A stretch of 30,912 nt of DNA, taken from CAZUSO01 sp964622775 (GTDB lineage: Bacteria > Bacteroidota > Bacteroidia > Chitinophagales > Chitinophagaceae). How positions within the stretch are numbered: position 1 is the stretch's first letter; each line of letters starts with the position of its first letter. The notes beneath the pieces were generated by a model. That model had not been told where the DNA came from and made no database searches. It saw only the letters and a program-made list of their open reading frames with translations. The stretch is from positions 1 to 30,912 of the forward strand of contig CAZUSO010000034.1 in the NCBI GenBank assembly GCA_964622775.1, written 5' to 3'. This document shows positions 1 to 8,800 of the stretch, one piece after another. A program made the position numbers and the translations under genes.

Positions 1-623
1 GGTTAATTCCACCGTATAGGTTCCGGCAGCGCCGTAAACCTTCACCGGATTTGCATCTGTAGAATTGCTGCCATCTCCAAAATCCCAGCTGTAAGCCAGT
101 GTGCCTGTACCGGTGCTGTTGCTGGTAAAGCTGAAGGAATTACCTGCAAGGCATTGCTGATTATCATTAATAGAGAAATCGGTGACAGGCGGTACGAGGT
201 CTGTAATAACATGAAGCATTAAACTGTTTACGGTTTCACAACCTGCTGCTGAGATAACAGTCAGTTGTACCAGGTAGTCACCAACAGAGCTATATGATTT
301 TGACGGATTTTGACTATTTGAAGTAGTACCATCTCCAAAGCTCCATTGATAGGTTTGTCCGGATACCGGATTATTCACATCCAGGAGGAACTGGTTACCG
401 GCCAGGTACTGGGTGGTGGTATTAGAAGTGATATCCGCTTCCGGCATAGCATTAACCTTTACGGTTTTGCTCAGGGAAGTCGTACCATTGTCATCGGTAA
501 CGGTTAATTCCACCGTATAGGTTCCGGCAGCGCCGTAAACCTTCACCGGATTTGCATCTGTAGAATTGCTGCCATCTCCAAAATCCCAGCTGTAAGCCAG
601 TGTTCCCGTACCGGTGCTGCTGC
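1..623 (-). repeat. Near-identical PKD-encoding direct repeat (1-122 and 502-623)
   Basis: Bases 1-102 are identical to 502-603, and similarity continues with a few changes to about 150 and 650. The period is 501 bp, or 167 codons, equal to two PKD domains. The PKD domain in between (about 230-450) is clearly diverged. This points to an A-B-A-type domain array extended by recent duplication or kept alike by gene conversion. Confidence 0.9.
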
Positions 624-1734
624 TGGTAAAGCTGAAAGTATTACCGCTGAGACATTGAATCGAATCGTTTATAGAGAAATGGGCGACAGGCGGGGTAGGG
701 GGAGGCGTACCGCATCCTTCATATGTCGGTTGAAATATTGCGTAGTGAATCTCACCGCCGCCATTTTGCGTATAAGATTGAGCAATGACCTGACCTTCGA
801 CATTGGAGTTGTTATTTTTGACTACATTGGCATAGGGAGCAAAGATGGTCCCTTCAATAGCATTGCTGGAGTTCAGGATATTCAGTTGTGTAGCATTGTA
901 GAAATTGTAAAGAATATATTTACATTCGGTCAGGCCGCCAAAGCTGCTGGGATTAAACGCATCCCAGTTGTAGGTGCCCGAGTGATCAATATTCACAATT
1001 AAATAATGACCGGCATCGGGCTGCTGGCCCTCGAAAGTGAATATATCAATGTTATTAAGCTCAGTTCCGGAGAGATTTAGGATATTGGCACCTGGCTGTA
1101 ATTGAATCTTTACCTGAGCCGGCAGGCCGGTACGACCTAACAGTGTTCCATCGGAAGCCGTCAATACGGCATTATCGGTACAAGCACTCAGGGATAATGC
1201 AGTGCTTTTCAATTGGACAAATGCTGCGGCGATGTCTATTCCCGCAGGTTCACAAATTGGATTGTTGCTTTCTGATACTCCCCAATCTTGTGCATTTTGA
1301 GAAAATTCAATGCGGGGAGTTGAATTGTAACTGCTGTTAGGCGTAATACGAACAGGTGAATAAGCGTTACTTTCATCCTGATACCATACCGTGGATGTTC
1401 CGCAATTGGCAATTTTTGCATAACCATTCATCAATACTTTAAAGCTGTTACCTGACTGGTATTGTACAGCACCGTTGACAACTAAGCCAATGGGGATACC
1501 ACCTGCCTGAAATGTTCCGGGAGAATGAACAGAGACATTGTAGTCACCTGCGATAATCAAATCGTTTCCCACCGCAAGTGGTCCTTCCATTTCGCTCTGC
1601 GTCATTTTAACATTCTGCAGAACGAATGCATTGAAATTCAGTGCCGGAGCCGTCGGACTGCTCTGTGCATTTAAGCACGCATGTATGAAACTGGCAAGTA
1701 GCACCAGTGACATACTCTTTAGTAATTGTTTCAT
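1..1734 (-). CDS. Secreted choice-of-anchor-A / PKD-repeat adhesin, C-terminus beyond window
   Basis: The frame is open on the minus strand from ATG at 1734 to the left edge, giving at least 578 residues and no stop, so the gene is partial. The N-terminus MKQLLKSMSLVLLASFIHAC followed by LNAQ is a typical Bacteroidota signal peptide. Residues about 30-350 resemble the choice-of-anchor A (CAA) adhesin domain: it opens with LNFNAFVLQNV, then EGPLAVGNDLIIAGDY, and closes with AIEGTIFAPYANVV and GQVIAQSYTQNGGGEIHY. After a Pro-rich linker come three PKD-type Ig-like domains with the motif SWDFGDGSN or QWSFGDGTT; the third is cut by the window edge. The protein is expected at the cell surface or in the matrix, probably exported by type IX secretion through a C-terminal sorting domain not visible here. 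The CAA assignment is from remembered family features, and the PKD assignment is firm. Confidence 0.85.
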   Translation of the reverse strand, partial: MKQLLKSMSLVLLASFIHACLNAQSSPTAPALNFNAFVLQNVKMTQSEMEGPLAVGNDLIIAGDYNVSVHSPGTFQAGGIPIGLVVNGAVQYQSGNSFKVLMNGYAKIANCGTSTVWYQDESNAYSPVRITPNSSYNSTPRIEFSQNAQDWGVSESNNPICEPAGIDIAAAFVQLKSTALSLSACTDNAVLTASDGTLLGRTGLPAQVKIQLQPGANILNLSGTELNNIDIFTFEGQQPDAGHYLIVNIDHSGTYNWDAFNPSSFGGLTECKYILYNFYNATQLNILNSSNAIEGTIFAPYANVVKNNNSNVEGQVIAQSYTQNGGGEIHYAIFQPTYEGCGTPPPTPPVAHFSINDSIQCLSGNTFSFTSSSTGTGTLAYSWDFGDGSNSTDANPVKVYGAAGTYTVELTVTDDNGTTSLSKTVKVNAMPEADITSNTTTQYLAGNQFLLDVNNPVSGQTYQWSFGDGTTSNSQNPSKSYSSVGDYLVQLTVISAAGCETVNSLMLHVITDLVPPVTDFSINDNQQCLAGNSFSFTSNSTGTGTLAYSWDFGDGSNSTDANPVKVYGAAGTYTVELT

Positions 1735-1773
1735 CGTTAAAACGTTGTTTAATGAATATGTGAATAAAAAAGA

Positions 1774-1804
1774 CAAAATAATAGAGATAAAACAAGCTGT
1801 CAAA
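1774..1804 (-). promoter_or_regulatory. Predicted promoter of the adhesin gene
   Basis: On the minus strand TTTG (1804-1801) is followed after 19 bases by TTATTTTG (1781-1774). This is one base from the Bacteroidota TTTG-N19-TAnnTTTG sigma-A pattern. Transcription would start about 30-35 nt before the ATG at 1734. Confidence 0.5.
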
Positions 1805-2795
1805 TAGTTAGAGTGAATGTTGAAAGTAGTTGAATGAACATTGGATGAATGTGAATATTGAAAAAATGACATTTGAGGTTATGTGAAGTATTCAGGTCGA
1901 ATTTGTCCTCAGTTTGCGAATCAAAACGACTAAAATGAACAACATTCATTTGTTCGGAATAAATTTGGACACATTAATAAATGCAAACTATTGATTATAA
2001 GCAATTTAAAAGAGAATTTATACTCAAAACAGTATATTTTGTGACGCTTAAAACCAGTATTGTACTATTCAATATTTCATGGGTAAAATGGAATAATTAA
2101 GAATTTATGTCTGTCATTCCACTTAAATTTGGTATAATAAATACTATAAAACCATTGCTGGTATTAAGTTTCATGGGTTACTGCACTATTATTTATCATT
2201 ATAAAGTAATAGTCATATGGTCTTCAAATATTATTGATAACATACTTTGCATTGCTCAAAAAATTCGACCTGATGCGGATATTAATGACTATACAATAAC
2301 CGGAGTCATTGAATCTTAAAATGGTTTCAAATAAACATGGAGTTAAATACTAAGGGCAAAACTGTTTACAATAAAGGATTCAGCCCGACTTACATAGTAT
2401 CAGTGAATAATACCGGGCATATTCAATGATTATGGAGAAAATGGAGTGCTGAATGAATCAGCATCATGATATGACTGAAATTATCCCAACATTATTGAGA
2501 CCAAATGAGCACTAATAGCGAAGGTATCCGCGTATTAATGAATAATCTGTAATGGGTGTAGTGATTTTCGCGAATATATAGAGGCCATTCCCGTGTATCC
2601 GATTTCCATTAATGAAATATTGATCATACCCTGAATTGGATTGACCCTGTCAGATCAGAATATTAGCTGTATTGATAACTCCATAGATGTTGTGGCCATG
2701 AAAATATACTCATATAATGTCATTCCTAACCGTATTGACCATATATGTTCATATTTCGAGATTCGAAATAAATTTAAAACGGCTAATTAACACAG

Positions 2796-2945
2796 GAGGC
2801 TGTCTAAAAAGTCAGTTTGTTTCATACAAAGTGAACAAAGAATACAAAGTTTACAACGTAAGCATATTAAAATAAGCATGCCGTAGTCTTTGTTTATTTA
2901 TATTCGTTGTGTTGTTTGTGTGAAACACCGTTTATAGACAGTCCC
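2796..2945. mobile_element. MITE-like element of about 150 bp with imperfect terminal inverted repeats
   Basis: The left end GAGGCTGTCTAAAAAGTC and the reverse complement of the right end GGGACTGTCTATAAACGG match at 8 of the first 10 bases. Further in, GTTTCATACAAA pairs imperfectly with GTTTCACACAAA. No coding capacity is present and no clear target-site duplication was found. The non-coding body and paired ends suggest a small element mobilised in trans, or a chromosomal repeat. Confidence 0.5.
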
Positions 2946-2994
2946 ATTCCGTTGTTCCATTAAATTTTAAAACGGGCTAACACAACTGACCTTA

Positions 2995-3069
2995 TATATA
3001 TGGTATCATTCCTGTGTTCATTGAGTTTATCGCGAAATGAATGAGGGAATGGTAAAGTGACCATATATA
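2995..3069. repeat. Nested imperfect inverted repeat (75 bp)
   Basis: Three nested pairs line up: TATATATGG (2995-3003) with CCATATATA (3061-3069), CATTCC (3007-3012) with GGAATG (3046-3051), and TTCATT (3017-3022) with AATGAA (3036-3041). The loop is about 13 nt. The arms are interrupted by short unpaired bases. It could form a cruciform or an RNA hairpin if transcribed. Confidence 0.6.
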
Positions 3070-3185
3070 TGGCTTCATTCCCCTGGTTGAAGTCATTATC
3101 CTGTTCCTAAATGAATGCAATATAATTTTACTACAGAATGCATAAGATGAATGTTTGACTATTGAAATTAATCCCAAGGTAATTC

Positions 3186-3246
3186 ATGCAATTAATTGCA
3201 TACAGTAAATATTCATCCAGCGGAATGCATACTTAATTTGTATGCA
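3186..3246. repeat. Palindrome pair, possible operator
   Basis: ATGCAATTAATTGCAT (3186-3201) is a perfect 16-bp palindrome. Twenty-five bases further, TGCATAC (3226-3232) and GTATGCA (3240-3246) form a 7-bp inverted repeat around TTAATTT. TGCATAC also overlaps the right half of the first palindrome (3197-3203). Shared half-sites suggest binding of a dimeric regulator, but no binding protein can be assigned. Confidence 0.4.
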
Positions 3247-4148
3247 ACATTCATTTATAGCGTATTGATATATTTTTTTATTAGAAACAGTGAATGCCAT
3301 TGTTTCTAATAATAGTTAATGGAGATTTTGTTTCGGTAAGATTAATGATGGATTCTGTTAATTTGTATATTTCAATAGCATGGAGCCGTAAATTCATTAA
3401 ATCCGTTTTTCAAAATTCACACAATAGCGGTACTTTGAAAGTGAAAGTATTTGATAATTCAAGCATCGGGAGACATTATCGGATAAGCAGAATTCATAGA
3501 ATGCCATTAATTAATTGAATGAACTATCTTTACAACAATACTCATGACCGAACAAATCTCAACTGTTCAAGCAGGAATGTAGTCAGTGAATGTTAGAATT
3601 GCTCCTGCCAAAAATTATTAATTCTTCATAACTACAGGCATTAAAACATATAATTTGAAGGTTTAATTTTCATGAATGAGCACTTTCCAATTTCCATAAT
3701 TAATCATTACGAAATACTGTCAGGTAAGGATATTCAAGTAGAACAATATACGCAGAAACAATAAATGAGATTGCTATGGATAGCTAAATGTGAACACGAT
3801 GGGTGGTTTTGACATTTTTCAAACAGTCATTTAAAAAATCAACCTTTATGTCCACAATATGAAATAAACATTTGATCTTGTCTGAAAATCTGCATTTACA
3901 TCACCAAAAATACATCTGATTTTCATATAAATTCAGATAATGATGTTTATTGACAATTCTTTGAATACTCATGATTATAAACGAATGCGTTTAATTATGA
4001 ATTTCGCACTTACAAATAATGATTAAAAAATCGAATAATTGTGAACATGATAAACCTTAATCAAAGTTTGGTATTTATCACATCATTGAACCATTAAATG
4101 CTACAATATTTTTTTTAGTTAAACAGTTCATGCAAAAAAACGCACCCA

Positions 4149-4595
4149 ATGTTTACAATGCAATCTACTCCAATCTATAACTGGGAAACTGAGAAAAAGC
4201 CGGTTTCTTCCCTGGAACGGCCTATTCTTAGTACCAAACAAATACTGATCGTTGGTCAGCATGAAAGTAGTCTTCAGCGCATGAAGTATTTACTGGGATC
4301 AATGTACGGGTTGACAATTAAAAAAAGTGTATCGGAAGGGATGAGCGCCTTAAATTTCAGCCATTTCGATCTAATTATTACAGAATATGCCTCTGGCGGT
4401 ATTGATGGTAAGGCACTGCTTCAAAGCATTAAAGCAAAATCGCATACCCGCGTCATTATTCTGTCTATTAATCAAAATGAAAAAGAAATCATGTCTTTAT
4501 ACGATCATAAAGCAGATGAGGTAATCAGGATGCCCTTTAGAGAGAGTGAATTTATGCAGAGAGTGCGTCAGTTATTGCCCGACGACCGTAAGTAA
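4149..4595 (+). CDS. Degenerate receiver-domain (pseudo-response regulator) protein
   Basis: The protein is 148 aa: about 30 disordered residues followed by one CheY-like receiver domain (31-145) and no output domain. The fold-defining pattern is present: KQILIVGQHESS (strand 1), FDLIITEYASGG (strand 3), RVIILSIN (strand 4) and VIRMPF (strand 5). The chemistry is missing. The acidic pocket is G36-Q37 instead of two acids, the phospho-acceptor position is Glu79, and the Lys before Pro-Phe is Met128. Phosphorylation is therefore unlikely and the domain should act as a fixed-state interaction module. It resembles the receiver domain of the gene at 5896. It could start at Met4 instead (4158). The following gene is an AraC regulator 95 bp downstream. 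Confidence 0.8.
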   Translation: MFTMQSTPIYNWETEKKPVSSLERPILSTKQILIVGQHESSLQRMKYLLGSMYGLTIKKSVSEGMSALNFSHFDLIITEYASGGIDGKALLQSIKAKSHTRVIILSINQNEKEIMSLYDHKADEVIRMPFRESEFMQRVRQLLPDDRK

Positions 4596-4690
4596 AAATT
4601 AATAATCGTTTCAGTTTACGTACATAACAATAATTATTATGCAGGGGATAAATATCAACACATTTAAAACAAATAAACCATCTGTTCTTA

Positions 4691-5698
4691 ATGGATCCTT
4701 ATAAGAGATATTTGTGCCCCGTTAGCGGATATTTTAATGCTATCAGTGATGGCAGGAATGAGGTAAAGCATAACGCCAAAAAGCAATTGTTAACATTCAA
4801 ATGTGACCTGTTTGAATCGTCGTCCTATTATTATTTCCTTAATGATGAAATCATCTTATCGTATGCGCAAATGCTGCCCTCAGCAGATGTGTCAACCCAA
4901 CTACAACCCCATAACGGAAGGAGGTTCTATATATTCAATCTGCATCACAACTATTCAAATAGTGTCGCATTGCAGGTAAATGACAGTAAATTTTCCATTA
5001 GTGGCGATACCTTAATTTTCACAAATAGTGATTGTAACTTCCAGGTGCTTGAAAAAGCACAAGTGCACCGGACGTATTTTCAGATTGTTATAACAGAATA
5101 TTTCCTGCATGAGTTTATAGACCCCGCGATGTTATCTCAATCCAAGCTCACGGGCATATTAGATTTTTCAGACAATAAAGTATTGGTAATCAATAACTAT
5201 CCTGAAATTATCAGTAATGAATTTAAGGAGCTGATTCATTTATTTTCTCTTGGTCAGGCTAATGAATTTTCAAAGCTGAAGATATTTAAGATTGTTACCG
5301 GTTTTCTTAGTTGTTTTTTAAAAAATTATCAGGCAGAAGAATCCGGTGCGCTTGAGCTTGCTCCGCAGTCGGAAAGAAGTGAATTGTTATTGAAAAAATA
5401 TTTGGATGATCATATAGAAGGATCTTTCATTGGAATTGATAAAATGGCTAAAATGTTTCACATGTCAAATTCTACATTGAACAGGAATTTTATCAAGGCA
5501 TTTAATACCACACCGTTTGAATATTTTAAGAAAGCGCAGATAGAACATGCAAAGAAATTATTGATTGAGACAGAATTATCCGTTTCGGAAATAGCCTACA
5601 GGTTAGGGTTTGAGTCACCGGCTAATTTTATCAGGTCATTTAAAAAAATCGCAATGATAACACCTGGCGCATTTAAATCGCAATTTTCGAATACGTAA
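4691..5698 (+). CDS. AraC-family transcriptional regulator
   Basis: The protein is 335 aa. The C-terminal 100 residues (about 230-333) form a double helix-turn-helix AraC/XylS domain: IGIDKMAKMFHMSNSTLNRN is the first HTH and LSVSEIAYRLGFESPANFIR the second, with the typical FKK and TPGAFK ending. The N-terminal 220 residues are not recognised beyond a possible cupin-like sensory region, so the ligand is unknown. The position between a receiver-only protein and the polysaccharide operon suggests it controls that operon, possibly through the palindromic upstream region, but this is inference. No strong ribosome site precedes the ATG, as is usual in this phylum. Confidence 0.88.
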   Translation: MDPYKRYLCPVSGYFNAISDGRNEVKHNAKKQLLTFKCDLFESSSYYYFLNDEIILSYAQMLPSADVSTQLQPHNGRRFYIFNLHHNYSNSVALQVNDSKFSISGDTLIFTNSDCNFQVLEKAQVHRTYFQIVITEYFLHEFIDPAMLSQSKLTGILDFSDNKVLVINNYPEIISNEFKELIHLFSLGQANEFSKLKIFKIVTGFLSCFLKNYQAEESGALELAPQSERSELLLKKYLDDHIEGSFIGIDKMAKMFHMSNSTLNRNFIKAFNTTPFEYFKKAQIEHAKKLLIETELSVSEIAYRLGFESPANFIRSFKKIAMITPGAFKSQFSNT

Positions 5699-5722
5699 TC
5701 GTCAATTTTTGCAAAAAATATC

Positions 5723-5866
5723 ATGCCAGAAGAACTGTCCCGAATTGAATCAAGTTTTATGTTAGAAGGCTATTTAAATATTTACACAAATAAAATACTG
5801 ATAAATAATAGCTTTATTGATTCTATAACTGACTTGGTATCAAAAATATTTAGCTCGAAATATTGA
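5723..5866 (+). CDS. Possible 47-aa protein of unknown function
   Basis: ATG at 5723 opens a 47-codon frame ending with TGA at 5864-5866. The translation starts MPEELSRIESSFMLEGYLNI and ends LVSKIFSSKY. It is amphipathic and mildly polar, with no signal peptide and no recognised family. It fills most of the 197-bp space between the AraC gene and the receiver-repeat gene and is on the same strand. It might be a real small partner protein, a remnant of a longer gene, or chance. The upstream sequence (GCAAAAAATATC) is A-rich but has no clear Shine-Dalgarno. Confidence 0.35.
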   Translation: MPEELSRIESSFMLEGYLNIYTNKILINNSFIDSITDLVSKIFSSKY

Positions 5867-5895
5867 AAATAGTTAATAAAAGTGAAGCCTAAACA

Positions 5896-8800
5896 ATGAC
5901 AGACAATAAAAATATAAATAACGGGTTCCGTACTATATTAATTATAGACAACAGAGAGATTTCCAGGAATGCTACACAAAACATACTGGTTCTTGCAGGC
6001 TATAATGTTGATGTGGCTGTCCACGGAAAAGACGGAATGGACAAACTCCAGGAACGAGGCTTCCGCTATGGCCTGGTGATTACCGAAGTTATTATGCCTT
6101 ACGCCGGGGGTATAGAGGTGATTGAGTTTATTAAAAAAAGGTCTTCAGTTCCAATCATTGTTTTGTCAGAGATAAAAGATGAGGAATCTATACAGGCTGT
6201 TTTTAATCTGAAGGTAAATGACTTTATTAAAAAGCCATTTATTCCCAGGGAATTTTTGGAAAGAGTAAGCCGGATCATGAACCGGAATCCGGAAGAGCAT
6301 TTACAACAAGATGAACCAATTCATCTACCGCCCGCCAATTCCGGAGCCTCTCCTGCACCCGCATTAAGCATTATTGGTGGAAAGGCCAAACAAATAATTC
6401 AACCGGAAACAGACGATACGCCTGAAAGAGGTGCAGCACCAATGAAGATCATTCAAATGGATCCAAAGTTTGCTGATCATTCCGATACCGGTATTAGTAA
6501 GCCTTCAGCGGAAGCTGCAAAATGGGAGGCCATAGAACAACACAAAGAACGAATTCGCTCTATTACAGAACAGTATCCAATATTCTCTGCTTTTACAAGC
6601 CAGCCTAAAGCACCTAAAGATGAACCCTCCGCTTCAATTATTAATCCGACTGAATCTGAACTCCCAATAGAAGTACCTGTTGCTTCAATTGTCAATCCGG
6701 TTCAACCTGAAGTTTCTAAAGAAGAACCTGTTGCTCCTGTTGTCAATCCGGTTCAACCCGCGATGCCAATAGCAGTACCTGTCCCTTCAGTTGTTAGCCC
6801 TGCCCAACCTGAGATTCCTAAAGAAGAACCTGTTGCTCCTGTTGTCAATCCGGTTCAACCCGCGATGCCAATNNNNNNNNNNNNNNNNNNNNNNNNNNNN
6901 NNNNNNNNNNNNNNNNNNNNNNNNNNNNNNNNNNNNNNNNNNNNNNNNNNNNNNNNNNNNNNNNNNNNNNNNAGCAGTACCTGCTGCATCAGTTGCCTAT
7001 CCTGTTCAACCTGATGAACATATGAACGAACAATTTATTTCGACCATTAATCAAACACAACAACCAATCTCTGTAATGGAACATTTAATGTCAGATGAAC
7101 AGCATGCTGCTGTAACGCATCAACCGATTTCAATACAACAGGAACCCGCTCCTGCTCAACAATATGCTCAATATCAACAAGTACCAGCGCAGCAGGAACC
7201 GGCGTACGTAAATCCTCAACAACAAACACATTATCAACCAATTCAACAACCAACTATGCACTATACTACTCAACAGCAGGAACCGGCTTACGGAACGGCG
7301 CAACAACAAGCTCAGTATCAACAGGCTCCGCAGCAGGCAGCGCCATATACAGCACAACAAGCTCCTGTTCATCAGGAACCGGCTTACGTAAATCCTCAGC
7401 AACAAACACATTATCAACCAATTCAACAGCCAGCTATGCAATATACTACTCAACAGCAGGAACCGGCTTACGGAACGGCGCAACAACAAGCTCCGCAGCA
7501 GGCAGCGCCATATACAGCACAACAGCAAGCACCTGTTCATCAGGAACCGGCTTACGTAAATCCTCAGCAACAAGCTCAGTATCAGCAAGCACCGCAGCAG
7601 GCAGCGCCATATACACTGCAACAGCAAGCACCTGCTTATCAGGAACCGGCTTACGTAAATCCTCAGCAACAAGCTCAGTATCAGCAAGCACCNNNNNNNN
7701 NNNNNNNNNNNNNNNNNNNNNNNNNNNNNNNNNNNNNNNNNNNNNNNNNNNNNNNNNNNNNNNNNNNNNNNNNNNNNNNNNNNNNNNNNNNNGCAGCAGG
7801 CAGCGCCATATACAGCACAACAAGCTCCTGTTCACCAGGAAGCGGCTTACGTAAATCCTCAGCAACAAGCTCAGTATCAACAGGCTCCACAGCAGGCAGC
7901 ACCATATACAGCTCCTGTTCGCCAGGAAGCGGCTTACGTAAATCCTCAGCAACAAGCTCAGTATCAACAGGTACCACAGCAGGCAGCACCATATACACCA
8001 CAACAACACACACTTGCTCATCAGGAACCGGCTTATGTAAATTCTCAGCAACAAGCTCAGTATCAGCAGGCAGCACCATATACACCACAACAACAAGCAC
8101 CTGCTCATCAGGAACCGGCTTACGTAAATCCTCAGCAACAAGCTCAGTATCAACAGGTACCACAGCAGGCNNNNNNNNNNNNNNNNNNNNNNNNNNNNNN
8201 NNNNNNNNNNNNNNNNNNNNNNNNNNNNNNNNNNNNNNNNNNNNNNNNNNNNNNNNNNNNNNNNNNNNNNTACGTAAATCCTCAGCAACAAGCTCAGTAT
8301 CAACAGGTACCACAGCAGGCAGCACTATATACACCACAACAACATACACCTGCTCATCAGGAAGCGGCTTACGTAAATCTTCAGCAACAAGCTCAGTATC
8401 AACAGGCCCCGCAGCAGGCAGCGCCATATACACCACAACAACATACACCTGCTCATCAGGAAGCGGCTTACGTAAATTCTCCGCAACAAGCTCAGTATCA
8501 ACAGGCTCCACAGCAGGCAGCGCCATATACACCACAACAACAAGCACCTGCTTATCAGGAACCGGGTTACGTAAATTCTCCGCAACAAGCTCAGTATCAA
8601 CAAGTACCTGCTCATCAGGAACCGGTTTACGTAAATCCTCAGCAACAAGCTCAGTATCAACAGGCTCCGCAGCAGACAGCGCCATATACACCACAACAAC
8701 AAGCATCTGCTCATCAGGAACCGGCTTACGTAAATCCTCAGCAACAAACTCAGTATCAACAGGCTCCGCAGCAGGCAGCACCATATACAGCACAACAAGC

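Larger units (their letters stand above)
1735..4148. other. 2.4 kb AT-rich gene desert between divergent genes
   Basis: No convincing gene is seen. The longest open frames are about 70 codons (2107-2319 and 3294-3518), with AT-driven codon use, no clear ribosome site and no recognisable domain. The stretch holds a MITE-like element (2796-2945), a nested inverted repeat (2995-3069), a perfect palindrome (3186-3201), a second stem (3226-3246) and many TGAATG hexamers. It lies between the adhesin gene and the regulator block, so it may contain control regions for both, a decayed insertion, or an unrecognised RNA. Confidence 0.7.

Noticed and set aside
655..1002. 115-codon plus-strand frame
   Set aside because: Antisense to the adhesin gene, whose frame is continuous and has clear domains.
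2107..2319. 70-codon frame in the gene desert
   Set aside because: No ribosome site or domain; AT-rich chance frame.
3294..3518. 74-codon frame in the gene desert
   Set aside because: Same reasons; no coding signal beyond an open frame.
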